Notes: generated by a model not told the origin, from the letters alone. DNA of 64,000 nucleotides from Halobacillus campisalis (GCF_030345335.1 NZ_JAPVRC010000001.1:310001-374000), one strand, 5' to 3'. Positions 17,490-26,802 are shown, counted from the first letter of the stretch. Translations and numbers: made by a program.

Positions 17490-17540
17490 CTCTATCACAC
17501 TCCACCCTTATTGTATGAGATTTATGTGAAAATTAATAAT

Positions 17541-17570
17541 AAAAAAACTACCTGAGTCAGGTAGTTTTTT
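17541..17570 (-). terminator. Terminator after cdd
   Basis: AAAAAACTACCTGA / TCAGGTAGTTTTTT inverted repeat with T-runs on both strands; on the minus strand it lies a few bases after the cdd stop codon. Confidence 0.88.
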
Positions 17571-17574
17571 CTTG

Positions 17575-17979
17575 TTATTGCTCTTTGTTTAAATCATTAG
17601 GCGAGAACGAAAAAGGCAAAAGCTCGTCCATTGACACAGTTTTAACCGAGTCTTTTAAATTTGTAAGGTGGATCTGCAGACCTGGATGAAAGAATTCACT
17701 CATGACCTGACGGCAGGAGCCGCATGGGGGCACCGGTCGTTCGGTATCCGCAACTACTGCCAGCTCCTGGAAATCATGGTGACCTTCAGAAATCGCTTTA
17801 AAGATAGCCACCCTTTCGGCACAGCAAGTTACAGGGTATGCCGCATTTTCAATATTGCACCCTGTATAAAGACTTCCGTCTTTTGTAAGTAATGCAGCGC
17901 CCACTTTAAACTTGGAATAAGGAGTATAAGCTTCGTTTCTAATTCGTTTAGCTTCTTCAATTAATTTTTGTTTATTCAT
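17575..17979 (-). CDS. cdd: Cytidine deaminase
   Basis: 134 residues, the short tetrameric form. Deaminates cytidine/deoxycytidine to uridine/deoxyuridine in pyrimidine salvage. Zinc site: CAE (in TCCAERVA) with the PCGSCRQ Cys pair; 'GCNIENAAYP' binds substrate. The ATG at 17979 lies six bases after GGAGG; an ATG two codons upstream is too close. It is a single gene with its own terminator. Confidence 0.96.
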   Translation of the reverse strand: MNKQKLIEEAKRIRNEAYTPYSKFKVGAALLTKDGSLYTGCNIENAAYPVTCCAERVAIFKAISEGHHDFQELAVVADTERPVPPCGSCRQVMSEFFHPGLQIHLTNLKDSVKTVSMDELLPFSFSPNDLNKEQ

Positions 17980-18077
17980 TTTCATCCTCCCCCTATGATT
18001 GGGAAGACTATTATAAAAGAATTTAACTCAAATGTAAAGCGGTTTCATTGATACCGGTTAGCACATTGGAGAACATC

Positions 18078-18112
18078 ATTTTTGACACAAGTGTCAGAAA
18101 TAAGTTTATACT
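18078..18112 (+). promoter_or_regulatory. RND exporter promoter with palindromic operator
   Basis: TTGACA at 18082-18087 and TATACT at 18107-18112. A 24-bp near-palindrome (18078-18101, arms ATTT-TGACAC / GTGTCA-AAAT, 10 of 12 positions paired) covers the -35 element. The form resembles TetR-family operators that control RND pumps in Bacillus, though the regulator gene is not nearby. Confidence 0.75.
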
Positions 18113-18166
18113 GTATTCATAAAGGTATAAAATCTTAAAAATTATTTGCTGGAGGTGCTTTATGCA

Positions 18167-21100
18167 ATGAAAAAATTAATCGAATACAGAAAAATGGTAT
18201 GGGTGCTCGTCGCCATTCTCATTTTCACAGGGATATTTACATATGTTCAACTCCCTAAAAGAGAGATACCAGAAATCAATGTGAATGTAGCATCGATATC
18301 AACAGCTTTCCCTGGAGCGAATCCTGAAGAAGTTGAACGAGCAGTCACAAACCCACTTGAAGAAGAATTGCTTTCATTAGACGGAATCGAGGAACTGACT
18401 TCTTCTTCCACGACCGGTTTCGGTACGGTCACAGCTACCCTTGGAAGTAATGTAGATACAGATAAGGTCAATGGAGAAATTCAGCAAGTGATCGCTGATG
18501 TTTCCCGTGGTTTCCCAGACCAAGTAGAGGAACCCACCCTCAACACAGACCTCTCCACTTCTGCCGTAGCTTCCTATCATATTCTAGCGGAGCATCAGGA
18601 GGATCTGACGGATTTAAGGTCTACACTCGATGAATGGGAGGAACAGCTTACATCCATTCCAGGAGTTGATTCACTTCTGATCAAAGGGCTGCCTGAGCAG
18701 CAAGTGACATTCAATCTGGATAATGATGCATTGGAAGAGTACCAAATAGCAGCCCCCCAGGTTATAGAGGCGATCAATGGAGAATTATCACCGGCCGCTA
18801 TTGGAACAGAGCAAAGAGACTCGACAATTTATCAATTATCATTTGAGAAATACAGTGACCTGGATCAATTGGAAGAGATCGCTGTATCAACGGATGAAGA
18901 AGGTAATCCTGTATCGATCAGTGATTTAGGTGAAGTAACATTGGAAGAGCAGGAAGTAAGTGATGACATTTCTTACGAAGGTAAAAATGCATTATCACTT
19001 ACCGTACTTGCTGAAAAAGGCGTAAACATATCTTCTCTACAAGAGAATATTACAGAAGAACTATCTTCCCTTGAATCAGAGCTGCCCTCAAATATTACTG
19101 TAGAACAATTTTATACGCAAAGTACAGTTATTGATGAGGTATACTCTAATCTCATTTCTTCTTTTGCAATATCTTTGCTAGCAGTTGTAGTAATTATGAT
19201 TCTGGGGCTGCCGCTTTCATCAGCCATTCTCGTCGCGTTCGCCATCCCTATTTCTATTATTATAGGTCTTATCCCTCTTCCATATATCGGAGTGGATTTG
19301 AATCAAATTTCAGTTATAGGGATCATTATAGCTATAGGGATTTTAGTCGATGATGCCATTGTAATTAACGACAATATTCAAAGAAGATTTCAGCTTGGAG
19401 ACGGCCCGCTCGAAGGGACGATCAATGGGGTGATGGAGGTGAGGAAATCCATCATAACTTCGACCCTGATGATCATATTCAGCTTCTTCCCTCTTACGTT
19501 TATATCAGGGACGAATGGTGAATTCATACGAGCGCTGCCTAGTGTTCTGATTTTTACAGTTATTGCTTCTACCTTTATTTCGCTGACATTGATTCCAACG
19601 GTACAATACACCCGGAAAGTGAGTAAAAAGAAAAAAAATAATCCAAAAACAGGATTACTAGGAAACCTTTTTAACGGATTGGAAAAAGGTTATGCCGACC
19701 GAGTGCTTCCCGCTGTTACTAAAAAGCCGATCAGAACGGGAGTGATCGGGCTTGTCGCCTGTATCCTTTTATCCCTGCTTGTTTTAAGAATTCCTTTTGA
19801 ATTCTTTCCAGCCGCTGACCGTCCGGAAGTAACAATATCAGTAGAATTCCCACAAGGAACGACACTCGAAGATTCAAAAGAAGAATTAGAAAATATGGAG
19901 CAATTCATTCTGGATAACGAAGACTCCGTTACTGAGACAGCTGTCTATACAGGGGAAGGTCTTCCCAACTTATTCAGCCAACCCTTATCCCAAGCCGGAG
20001 ATAATACAGGTCAGCTGCTCGTACGTATCGATCGTGAGGTAACTAGCGCAACAGAGTTCATCAGTGAGTGGGAGGAACCAATAAGAGAAGAGTATGCAGG
20101 AGCAGAAATCTTTCTTGATACAATCGTGTCCGGTCCCCCTTCTTCTCCACCTGTGGAATTAAAGCTGCAAGGACCAGACATTGAAGAGTTAGCCAATCAA
20201 GCGGAACAAGCCAAGTCTCAATTTGAAGAACTATCTGAAACGGAGATCGTCACTTTGGATATCGGTACGTTACAGCCCATCGTCAACTACATCCCGGACC
20301 GGGAGCTGCTAGCTGAAAACGAAATATCCGTTGATACGGTTACTTCTCAGCTTCAAATAGCTAATACAGGCGTACCCCTTGGAACTTTTGATGATGGTCA
20401 AGAGCGCCTTCCTGTCAAAATCATTGTAGATGATGGCGAGCAAGACGGGATTAACTTAAGTGAGCTTAGCGTTACAAGTTCCAATGGAAGTAATAACGGC
20501 CCTCCTGAAATACTCCAGCTGGACGAGGTAATTGATAGAGAAGAATCTGAACAAATTGGAACTATTCCGCATTTAGATGGAGAACGGACCATTACTCTTG
20601 AGGCATACCCTAAGGAAGGAGAGGAAGAGAACTTCACTCCTAAAGGGGAAGAATTGCGAGAGTCCATCTCTGAAGAGCTGCCTGAGGGTTACACTGTGAT
20701 CGAAACGGGTCAATCCGACGCACAGTCCGAATTTTTTGTTGAAGTGTCTAAACTCTTTGTTATCGTACTATTTTTGATTTACATTACGATTGCACTGCAA
20801 TTTAATTCACTTACGATGCCGTTACTCATCACAAGCTCTGTATTTATTGCCATTACAGGGGCGATCATCGGCTTGTTTATTTCAAGAGAACCACTCAGCT
20901 TCCTTGCTGTACTGGGTATTGTATCTCTTTCCGGTGTCGTCGTAAGAAACTCTGTCATTCTTATCGAATTTATTGAACAAAACAAGCAGAATTACTCGTC
21001 TACAGTTGAGAGTGTGATTGAAGCAGGCCGTGCAAGAATACGTCCTATCGTCTTAACATCTCTAACTTCAATCGCAGCGTTGACGCCAATCATATTTACA

Positions 21101-21235
21101 GGGGATGTGTTATTTAGACCTCTTGCTGTATCTATTGTATTCGGTCTCATGTTCTCTTCCCTGCTGACATTGATTCTCGTACCAGTATTTTATATTATTC
21201 TTGATCGAATCAGGTCCAAATGGGCTGATAACTGA
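18167..21235 (+). CDS. RND family efflux transporter (AcrB/SwrC type)
   Basis: 1022 residues: a first transmembrane helix (about 11-30), a large extracytoplasmic domain, helices 2-6 (about 330-480), helix 7, a second extracytoplasmic domain, and helices 8-12 at the C-terminus. The proton-relay Asp pair is seen in 'ILVDDAIVINDNI' near residue 395. It resembles Bacillus SwrC/YerP, a proton-driven exporter of surfactin and amphiphiles; here the substrate is unknown. I start at ATG 18167, after GGAGGTG; no periplasmic adaptor gene adjoins, as is usual in Firmicutes. Confidence 0.93.
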   Translation: MKKLIEYRKMVWVLVAILIFTGIFTYVQLPKREIPEINVNVASISTAFPGANPEEVERAVTNPLEEELLSLDGIEELTSSSTTGFGTVTATLGSNVDTDKVNGEIQQVIADVSRGFPDQVEEPTLNTDLSTSAVASYHILAEHQEDLTDLRSTLDEWEEQLTSIPGVDSLLIKGLPEQQVTFNLDNDALEEYQIAAPQVIEAINGELSPAAIGTEQRDSTIYQLSFEKYSDLDQLEEIAVSTDEEGNPVSISDLGEVTLEEQEVSDDISYEGKNALSLTVLAEKGVNISSLQENITEELSSLESELPSNITVEQFYTQSTVIDEVYSNLISSFAISLLAVVVIMILGLPLSSAILVAFAIPISIIIGLIPLPYIGVDLNQISVIGIIIAIGILVDDAIVINDNIQRRFQLGDGPLEGTINGVMEVRKSIITSTLMIIFSFFPLTFISGTNGEFIRALPSVLIFTVIASTFISLTLIPTVQYTRKVSKKKKNNPKTGLLGNLFNGLEKGYADRVLPAVTKKPIRTGVIGLVACILLSLLVLRIPFEFFPAADRPEVTISVEFPQGTTLEDSKEELENMEQFILDNEDSVTETAVYTGEGLPNLFSQPLSQAGDNTGQLLVRIDREVTSATEFISEWEEPIREEYAGAEIFLDTIVSGPPSSPPVELKLQGPDIEELANQAEQAKSQFEELSETEIVTLDIGTLQPIVNYIPDRELLAENEISVDTVTSQLQIANTGVPLGTFDDGQERLPVKIIVDDGEQDGINLSELSVTSSNGSNNGPPEILQLDEVIDREESEQIGTIPHLDGERTITLEAYPKEGEEENFTPKGEELRESISEELPEGYTVIETGQSDAQSEFFVEVSKLFVIVLFLIYITIALQFNSLTMPLLITSSVFIAITGAIIGLFISREPLSFLAVLGIVSLSGVVVRNSVILIEFIEQNKQNYSSTVESVIEAGRARIRPIVLTSLTSIAALTPIIFTGDVLFRPLAVSIVFGLMFSSLLTLILVPVFYIILDRIRSKWADN

Positions 21236-21238
21236 TCT

Positions 21239-21274
21239 GGAAAGCCCACCCTTACGTTAGGGTGGGCTTTCTTC
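21239..21274 (+). terminator. Terminator of the RND exporter gene
   Basis: AAAGCCCACCCT / AGGGTGGGCTTT, a perfect 12-bp stem with a 6-nt loop, then TCTT. Confidence 0.9.
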
Positions 21275-21480
21275 TGATTATTTAAAGTGGCGCAAGGTGC
21301 GAAACTAAACCTACACTCCAGGGCATCACCCCAGTGGTTTTACTTGAGGAGGGTTATAGAGATACGGTCTTCTAGTGATAAAAGGTGACACTCCTCTTAG
21401 AAGGTGAAGTCCATGTGAGATCCCCAGATGATTACTCAACAATCCGTAGAAAGAAGCTGGACAAAACTGTACCTATACGA
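21275..21480. other. Gene-free stretch with a decayed intergenic repeat
   Basis: No reading frame with a ribosome site is visible. Pieces such as GTGATGCCCTG (minus strand; also present near 63200) and GTGAGATCCC (also in the repeat at 49628) suggest that this is a degraded copy of the dispersed repeat described elsewhere in this annotation. A structured RNA is not excluded. Confidence 0.4.
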
Positions 21481-21527
21481 AAAAAATGCGTGGCATCAAA
21501 TTTGAAAATTGATGCCACGCATTTTTT
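21481..21527. terminator. Bidirectional terminator before yppE
   Basis: AAAATGCGTGGCATCAA / TTGATGCCACGCATTTT, a long perfect stem flanked by A and T runs. It ends the minus-strand yppE transcript. Confidence 0.92.
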
Positions 21528-21555
21528 ATTTCGAGCGCCAGATAAAATTTTATAC

Positions 21556-21924
21556 TTATAACCCGGCCTCTTTCTTTTTTATATCATCTAAGATCATATC
21601 GAGGACATAGTGGGAAGATTGATGTAATTCTTTAAAGCGCTTCTTTTCAACGTCCAAATAATAACTATGCAATACAAGCATTTCGATATTTTCATGGGTG
21701 GACTTCACTTGGTTTGGGTGGACGCTTACTCCTCTATTTTTGACGAATTGCTCTGCCTCACCAAGCCATTCGTTAGCCAAAGAGAACATAGGCGCCGTCT
21801 CCGTCTTCACTTTTTCAAAAAAATTATGATCTTTTTTATCAATGGGTCCTTCTGTTATTAAATATTTTTCCAGTCGCTCATCTATTAATTCTTTCAAGTT
21901 CATTGTTAATGATTTTATGGACAT
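21556..21924 (-). CDS. yppE: YppE family (DUF1798) helical protein
   Basis: About 122 residues, all-helical and polar. The patterns 'WLGEAEQFVKNRG' and 'KRFKELHQSSHYVLDMILDDI' match YppE (DUF1798), a four-helix-bundle protein of unknown function found in Bacillus beside recU-ponA and sspM, as here. I place the start at 21924; a GTG three codons earlier is possible. Single gene with a strong terminator. Confidence 0.82.
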   Translation of the reverse strand: MSIKSLTMNLKELIDERLEKYLITEGPIDKKDHNFFEKVKTETAPMFSLANEWLGEAEQFVKNRGVSVHPNQVKSTHENIEMLVLHSYYLDVEKKRFKELHQSSHYVLDMILDDIKKKEAGL

Positions 21925-21986
21925 TACGGACACACACCTTTTTTACCAACCTTACCATTATACTATGGAAGCAGGCAAACAAATAG

Positions 21987-22253
21987 TCAACCAGCTGACT
22001 TTTTACGAGAAGATAAAGCGAAGTGTCCTCCACCCTCTCTTTTCTTCTCTCTCTTCACTTCTTTTAATTGCTCTCTAAGCTTAATTACTTCATCTTTTAA
22101 TTGGTCGATTTCTTTCCGGTGGGAAACTGCCATAGTAAAAACGATCTCATCCGCTTTTAAGGATAACCGCTTATCCAGCAAAGTGAACTTTTCCTTCAAC
22201 TGGACGAGCTGCTTCTCATAAGTGGCTTTTGCGACAGATTCGTCTCTATTCAT
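21987..22253 (-). CDS. Short coiled-coil protein, unknown
   Basis: 88 residues with heptad-like Leu/Ile spacing through most of the chain ('LVQLKEKFTLLDKRLSLK', 'EIDQLKDEVIKLREQLKEV') and a basic C-terminal end ending GGGHFALSSRKKSAG. Start at 22253 lies eight bases after AGGAGG. I do not recognise the family. It is upstream of yppE on the same strand and divergent from the sspM-like gene; a DNA- or protein-binding coiled coil is the only reading the sequence offers. Confidence 0.7.
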   Translation of the reverse strand: MNRDESVAKATYEKQLVQLKEKFTLLDKRLSLKADEIVFTMAVSHRKEIDQLKDEVIKLREQLKEVKREKKREGGGHFALSSRKKSAG

Positions 22254-22305
22254 AGTCATCGCCTCCTAATATATTGCTGCTTACTAACACAAATTCTCTA
22301 TACAC

Positions 22306-22335
22306 TGAATAACTCCTTTAAGGATGACAAAACTA
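22306..22335 (+). promoter_or_regulatory. Possible sigma-G promoter of the sspM-like gene
   Basis: TGAATA at 22306-22311, 17-base spacer, AAAACTA at 22329-22335. The -35 fits the forespore sigma-G consensus well and the -10 (CATACTA-type) moderately. Confidence 0.45.
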
Positions 22336-22394
22336 GAAGTAATGCAACAAAGAAAGACACCAACGATTGATTTATGAAAAAGGAGGCGTGTGAA

Positions 22395-22490
22395 ATGGCT
22401 AAAAATAAAAAATCTCCAAAACAACAAAAGCCCGAGCCGGCAAAAACGGACAATCCTAAACTGACTGGAGAAAATAGACCTTCAACTTAA
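22395..22490 (+). CDS. sspM: Minor small acid-soluble spore protein, SspM-like
   Basis: 31 residues, rich in Lys, Pro and Gln, ending GENRPST. B. subtilis SspM has the same size class and ends GPNRPST, and is encoded in this neighbourhood (yppE/recU). Such SASPs are made in the forespore and are lost on germination. AGGAGG stands eight bases before the ATG and a terminator follows at once. Similarity outside the C-terminal motif is weak, so the assignment rests on the motif, composition and position. Confidence 0.78.
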   Translation: MAKNKKSPKQQKPEPAKTDNPKLTGENRPST

Positions 22491-22507
22491 ATAGAATAGA
22501 AACATCA

Positions 22508-22543
22508 GAAAACGCTGCTTGTATATATGAGCAGCGTTTTCTT
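22508..22543 (+). terminator. Terminator of the sspM-like gene
   Basis: GAAAACGCTGCT / AGCAGCGTTTTC stem, 10-nt loop, then TT. Confidence 0.85.
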
Positions 22544-22612
22544 AACATATACCCATAAATCGATCCTATCCCTCGAACCTTTTAGTTGTTGATCATACTA
22601 TTTTAATTTTAT

Positions 22613-22641
22613 TTGTCGTTACATGTCTTACGGCGTATAAT
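22613..22641 (+). promoter_or_regulatory. Probable recU-ponA promoter
   Basis: TTGTCG at 22613-22618, 17-base spacer, TATAAT at 22636-22641. Leader of about 115 bases before recU. Confidence 0.7.
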
Positions 22642-22764
22642 AAAGTGAAACCTTTTCTGAACTTATTCGTTTATATATAGTGGGAGATTGTAGAATGAAA
22701 TTTTTGTTATACCTGGAAGCTGTTTTTTGGTATGATACCCTCATGAAGATAGGAGGGAAAGATT

Positions 22765-23349
22765 GTGAATTACCCAAATGGTAAGAAATCTTCCAGTCAA
22801 TCTCTTAGAAAAAAAGAAAAACCTGATTTCAGTAACAGGGGGATGACGCTCGAAGAAGATATAGCTTTTACGAACGAATATTATCGTATAGACAATATAG
22901 CAAACATACACAAAAAACCAACACCCGTTCAAATAGTGGACGTGCATTATCCTAAACGAAGTGCAGCGGTAATTAAGGAAGCATATTTTAAGCAAGCTTC
23001 CACAACAGATTTTAATGGAATTTATCGAGGAAGTTACATTGATTTCGAGGCAAAAGAAACGAAAAACAAGACGTCTTTTCCTCTAAGTAACATCCACCAA
23101 CACCAAATCGACCATATGAAGGATTGTCATCATCACGGTGGAATTTGTTTTCTGATCATCAAATTCTCTCTGAGAGATGAAACCTACCTCCTGCCGGCTG
23201 AAGACCTCTTTCATTATTGGGAAGCTCAATTCTCAGGCGGACGAAAGTCGATCTCTTATCTTGACATTAAATCAAAAGGTGAGCTTCTCCCCTTCCACTA
23301 TCAAGCGAGAGTCGATTATATAAAGGTGTTAGATAAGCTCTATTTTTGA
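22765..23349 (+). CDS. recU: RecU, Holliday junction resolvase
   Basis: 194 residues. Resolves Holliday junctions and modulates RecA in Firmicutes. Nuclease-core motifs are seen: '[18 protein letters not shown]' with the catalytic D and E-x-K, and '[14 protein letters not shown]'. GTG start with AGGAGG seven to eight bases upstream. Followed after 16 bases by ponA, the standard recU-ponA operon. Confidence 0.96.
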   Translation: MNYPNGKKSSSQSLRKKEKPDFSNRGMTLEEDIAFTNEYYRIDNIANIHKKPTPVQIVDVHYPKRSAAVIKEAYFKQASTTDFNGIYRGSYIDFEAKETKNKTSFPLSNIHQHQIDHMKDCHHHGGICFLIIKFSLRDETYLLPAEDLFHYWEAQFSGGRKSISYLDIKSKGELLPFHYQARVDYIKVLDKLYF

Positions 23350-23365
23350 ATGGAGGAATGACGAC

Positions 23366-26107
23366 ATGGCAAACGATAGTCAGTCGAGAACAGCAAGAAG
23401 AAATCAACTTAAAAACCAGGGGAAAAATAATAAGAAAAAAGGTATCCCCCATTTCAAAACAATATTCATGACAATGTTAACTATTGGAATCGTTCTTATG
23501 TTAGGTGTAGGTGCATTATTCGCCTACTACATTGCACAGGCTCCAGCTTTAGACGCAGAGAAATTATCCGATCCCTATTCTTCAAAAATTTACGATAAAG
23601 ATGATAATTTAATTACCGACGTAGCCGGTGAAGAACGCCGGTCCAGAGTTGAATACAACGACCTTCCTCCACAGCTTGTAGATTCGGTTTTAGCAACAGA
23701 GGATGTACGCTTTTTTTCCCATATCGGTATCGACCCCAGACGAATGGGAGCTGCCCTTATTTCTAATGTAACGAACGGATTCGGTTCTGAAGGGGCGAGT
23801 ACGATTACCCAGCAGGTCGTTAAACGGTCATACTTAACGAGTGACAAAACATTAGAAAGAAAAGTACAAGAGCAGTTTTTAGCCATTAAACTCGATCAGG
23901 AATATTCAAAGGAAGACATTCTCGAAATGTACTTGAACAAAATATATTACGGACAAGGTGCATATGGAGTAGTAGAAGCTTCTGATACTTATTTCGGAAA
24001 AGAGGATCTCAATGAGCTTACGCTTGCAGAATCTGCCCTGCTTGCCGGACTTCCGCAAAGACCATCAGCTTACGACCCTTTTGTAAATCCTGACTTGGCA
24101 AAGCAGCGGATGAATACGGTGCTCAGCTTAATGGTACAGCATGAAAAAATAACTGAAGAAGAAGCTGAGGAAGCAAGACAAGTTAATGTGGAAGATATGC
24201 TAGTGGAACAGTCCGAAGGTGAATCAACACCTTACCGCGCTTTCATTGACCAGGTAGAAGATGAGGTTGAAGAAAAAATGGGAGCAGATATTTATAATGA
24301 CGGGCTGGATATTTATACAACCATTGAACCTGACGCTCAAGAGTACGTGGAACAAATGCTCAGTGAAGAAAGTTCCATCAACTGGCCGGATGAAGACTTA
24401 CAGACGGGGGTTGCAGTTACCGACACACAAAGCGGTGCGATCAGAGCCATTGGCGGAGGCCGCAACTACATTAAAGGTAACTTAAATTTCGCCGGAGATA
24501 TTAAAAGACAGCCAGGATCGACATTTAAACCAATCACAGCCTACGGTCCAGCTATTGAGAATGAGAAATTATCAACATATCACCAGATCAATGATGAGAA
24601 AATAGAAATAGAACAATCCGATGGAGTCTATTCTCCTAATAACTACGATAACGAGTTCAGAGGCTGGGTGAGTATGCGAGAGGCGTTAAGTAAATCTCTA
24701 AACATTCCTGCCGTAAAAATGCTGGAAGAGACAGGTACTGATAATGCTAAAGAATTTGTTGAAGGGCTCGGCTTCGAAATTGCGGGCAATGGTAACCTGT
24801 ATTTATCTGACGCGATAGGCGGCGGTGTACTTACCAACCCTCTTGAAATGAGCGGAGCTTATGCAGCCTTCGGTAATGGAGGAATGTATACGGAGCCTTA
24901 TACTGTTCGAAAAGTAGAATCAGCTGAAGGCGGATCCACTGATTTCACTCCTGATTCAAGCTCTGCTATGAGTGATTCCACAGCTTATATGATCACGTCT
25001 ATGTTAGAAACAGTTATGACCGACGGAACCGGAACTGGAGCTAATGTGCCGGGATTGACTGAAGCAGGTAAAACTGGAACGACTAACAGAGAAATTGAGG
25101 ACGAAAATGGGAATGTAGAATCCATCGTTCCTGATGTTTGGTTCAGTGGCTATACTACCAATTATTCTGTTTCGATATGGACAGGGTATGGAGATAATAA
25201 CAAAAATTTATCCAATAGTGCGCAGCAAATCCCTCGTCAAATGTTTAAATCGGTGATGGGGCATATCTCAGAAGGAAAAGAAACAGCTGATTTCAGTAAA
25301 CCGGATTCAGTGGAATGGGTAGATATCGAAGATGGTTCCCGTCCTCCTGAACTCCCAAGCAGCAATACACCGGAAAGTCAAATCGTCTCAGAGTTATTTC
25401 ATGTAGATAACCAGCCTACCGAAACTTCGGAACAGTTCGAGAAACTTGATTCGGTTGAAGGATTATCTGCAGATTACAATGAAAATACGGAAGCCATCGA
25501 CCTATCGTGGGATCATAATGAGGACGATGTTACATTCGATATAACCGTTTCTACAAACGGTGAGTCCCCACGCGATCTTACTACAACTGAAAGCAGAAGC
25601 ATGGAAATATCTCAAATACAGCCGGGCTCCACTTATGAATTTACAGTAGTTGCTGTAGATAACAGCGGCGAGGCTGAAAGTAGTAATCCATCCACAACTA
25701 GTGTACAAGTACCAGGCGGTGAAGAAGAAGCTCCTGAAGAAGAACAAGAAGATGAAACTGAGGAAGAAACTGAAGAAGAAACTGAAGAAGAACAAGAACC
25801 AGAACAAGAACCTGAAGAAGAGACAGGAAATGAAGAAGAGACAGGAAATGAAGAAGAAGAGACACCGCCTGAAAGTGATGAAGATAATAATGGCGGAGAA
25901 AATGAAGATAGTAACGACGGAGATACAGGAAACGATACTGGTGATGAAGGCGGAGATACGGAAACAGAAACTGAAGAAGCTCCACCTGAAGAAGAAAGCG
26001 GAACGACAGAAGAAGAAAACAGTGAAGATGCCTCCGGAGATGATCAGTCTTACGACAGTGCTGAACAAGAAGGTGAAAGTGAAGAACCTTCTTCAGAAGA
26101 ACAATAA
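23366..26107 (+). CDS. ponA: Penicillin-binding protein 1A/1B, bifunctional
   Basis: 913 residues. Order: basic cytoplasmic N-terminus, one transmembrane helix (about 30-55), GT51 glycosyltransferase ('ATEDVRFF', 'GASTITQQ', 'YLNKIYYG'), transpeptidase with the active Ser in GSTFKP near 385, SLN motif 'SKSLNIP' and KTGTT near 570, then a fibronectin type III domain (about 690-785) and a tail of some 125 residues made almost only of E, T, G, D, N and S. It polymerises and cross-links peptidoglycan. The tail is much more acidic than in B. subtilis PonA. Confidence 0.97.
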   Translation: MANDSQSRTARRNQLKNQGKNNKKKGIPHFKTIFMTMLTIGIVLMLGVGALFAYYIAQAPALDAEKLSDPYSSKIYDKDDNLITDVAGEERRSRVEYNDLPPQLVDSVLATEDVRFFSHIGIDPRRMGAALISNVTNGFGSEGASTITQQVVKRSYLTSDKTLERKVQEQFLAIKLDQEYSKEDILEMYLNKIYYGQGAYGVVEASDTYFGKEDLNELTLAESALLAGLPQRPSAYDPFVNPDLAKQRMNTVLSLMVQHEKITEEEAEEARQVNVEDMLVEQSEGESTPYRAFIDQVEDEVEEKMGADIYNDGLDIYTTIEPDAQEYVEQMLSEESSINWPDEDLQTGVAVTDTQSGAIRAIGGGRNYIKGNLNFAGDIKRQPGSTFKPITAYGPAIENEKLSTYHQINDEKIEIEQSDGVYSPNNYDNEFRGWVSMREALSKSLNIPAVKMLEETGTDNAKEFVEGLGFEIAGNGNLYLSDAIGGGVLTNPLEMSGAYAAFGNGGMYTEPYTVRKVESAEGGSTDFTPDSSSAMSDSTAYMITSMLETVMTDGTGTGANVPGLTEAGKTGTTNREIEDENGNVESIVPDVWFSGYTTNYSVSIWTGYGDNNKNLSNSAQQIPRQMFKSVMGHISEGKETADFSKPDSVEWVDIEDGSRPPELPSSNTPESQIVSELFHVDNQPTETSEQFEKLDSVEGLSADYNENTEAIDLSWDHNEDDVTFDITVSTNGESPRDLTTTESRSMEISQIQPGSTYEFTVVAVDNSGEAESSNPSTTSVQVPGGEEEAPEEEQEDETEEETEEETEEEQEPEQEPEEETGNEEETGNEEEETPPESDEDNNGGENEDSNDGDTGNDTGDEGGDTETETEEAPPEEESGTTEEENSEDASGDDQSYDSAEQEGESEEPSSEEQ

Positions 26108-26144
26108 AAAAATTCAGAACTCCTGTGGAGTTCTGAATTTTTTT
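26107..26144. terminator. Bidirectional terminator between ponA and nth
   Basis: AAAATTCAGAACTCC / GGAGTTCTGAATTTT stem with A-run and T-run. Serves convergent ponA and nth; its right edge touches the nth stop codon. Confidence 0.93.
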
Positions 26145-26802
26145 ATGCCATTTTTTCTTCTTTACGTTTTCTTTTTTGACCTTCTCTGCATAAAAAAAGT
26201 AATGGGCAATCAGGGCAATTGGGGTTTTTCGCTTTACAGTGGTACCTTCCGAAAAAAATCATTCGATGATGAGTGTCACTCCACTCGTCTTCAGGTATTT
26301 TTTTCATAAGCGTACGTTCTACTTCTTTTACAGAATCTTTATACCGGCACAATCCTAACCTTTTAGAAACTCGCTCAACGTGGGTATCTACAGCAATCGC
26401 CGGTTGATTAAAAGCAACAGATGCAACGACATTAGCTGTTTTCCGCCCTACCCCAGCTAAACTTTCGAGTTCTTCTTTCGTCTCAGGTACTTTTCCATCA
26501 AACCTGTCGATCATCGTTCTGCATAACTTTTGAATATTCTTTGCTTTACTTCGATATAATCCGATTCTTCTGATATCCTGTTCCAACTCTTCAAGCGGCA
26601 CGTCCATGTAATCTTCAGGTGTTTTATATTTTTCAAACAAACCCGGTGTCACTTTGTTTACGAGAGCATCCGTTGCTTGAGCGGAGAGAACAACCGCTAT
26701 CAGTAATTCAAAGGGATTCTTATGAGTCAATTCGCATTCTGCATCAGGGTACATTTCCCAAAACGTATCTAAACAATATCTAATTTGCGTTTTATTCAGC
26801 AT
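26143..26802 (-). CDS. nth: Endonuclease III
   Basis: 219 residues. Bifunctional DNA glycosylase/AP lyase for oxidised pyrimidines. Helix-hairpin-helix GVGRKTANVV with the catalytic Lys, catalytic Asp in 'AVDTHVERV', and a 4Fe-4S cluster ligand set C-x6-C-x2-C-x5-C in the C-terminus. Follows dnaD by 14 bases on the same strand. In B. subtilis ypoC separates nth from ponA; it is absent here. Confidence 0.96.
   Translation of the reverse strand: MLNKTQIRYCLDTFWEMYPDAECELTHKNPFELLIAVVLSAQATDALVNKVTPGLFEKYKTPEDYMDVPLEELEQDIRRIGLYRSKAKNIQKLCRTMIDRFDGKVPETKEELESLAGVGRKTANVVASVAFNQPAIAVDTHVERVSKRLGLCRYKDSVKEVERTLMKKIPEDEWSDTHHRMIFFGRYHCKAKNPNCPDCPLLFLCREGQKRKRKEEKMA

Noticed and set aside
25502-26309. 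Long reading frames on both strands over the ponA tail (Phe/Ser-rich antisense, Lys-rich sense)
   Set aside because: They are by-products of the GAA-rich repeats coding the acidic tail; they have no ribosome site and very odd composition.
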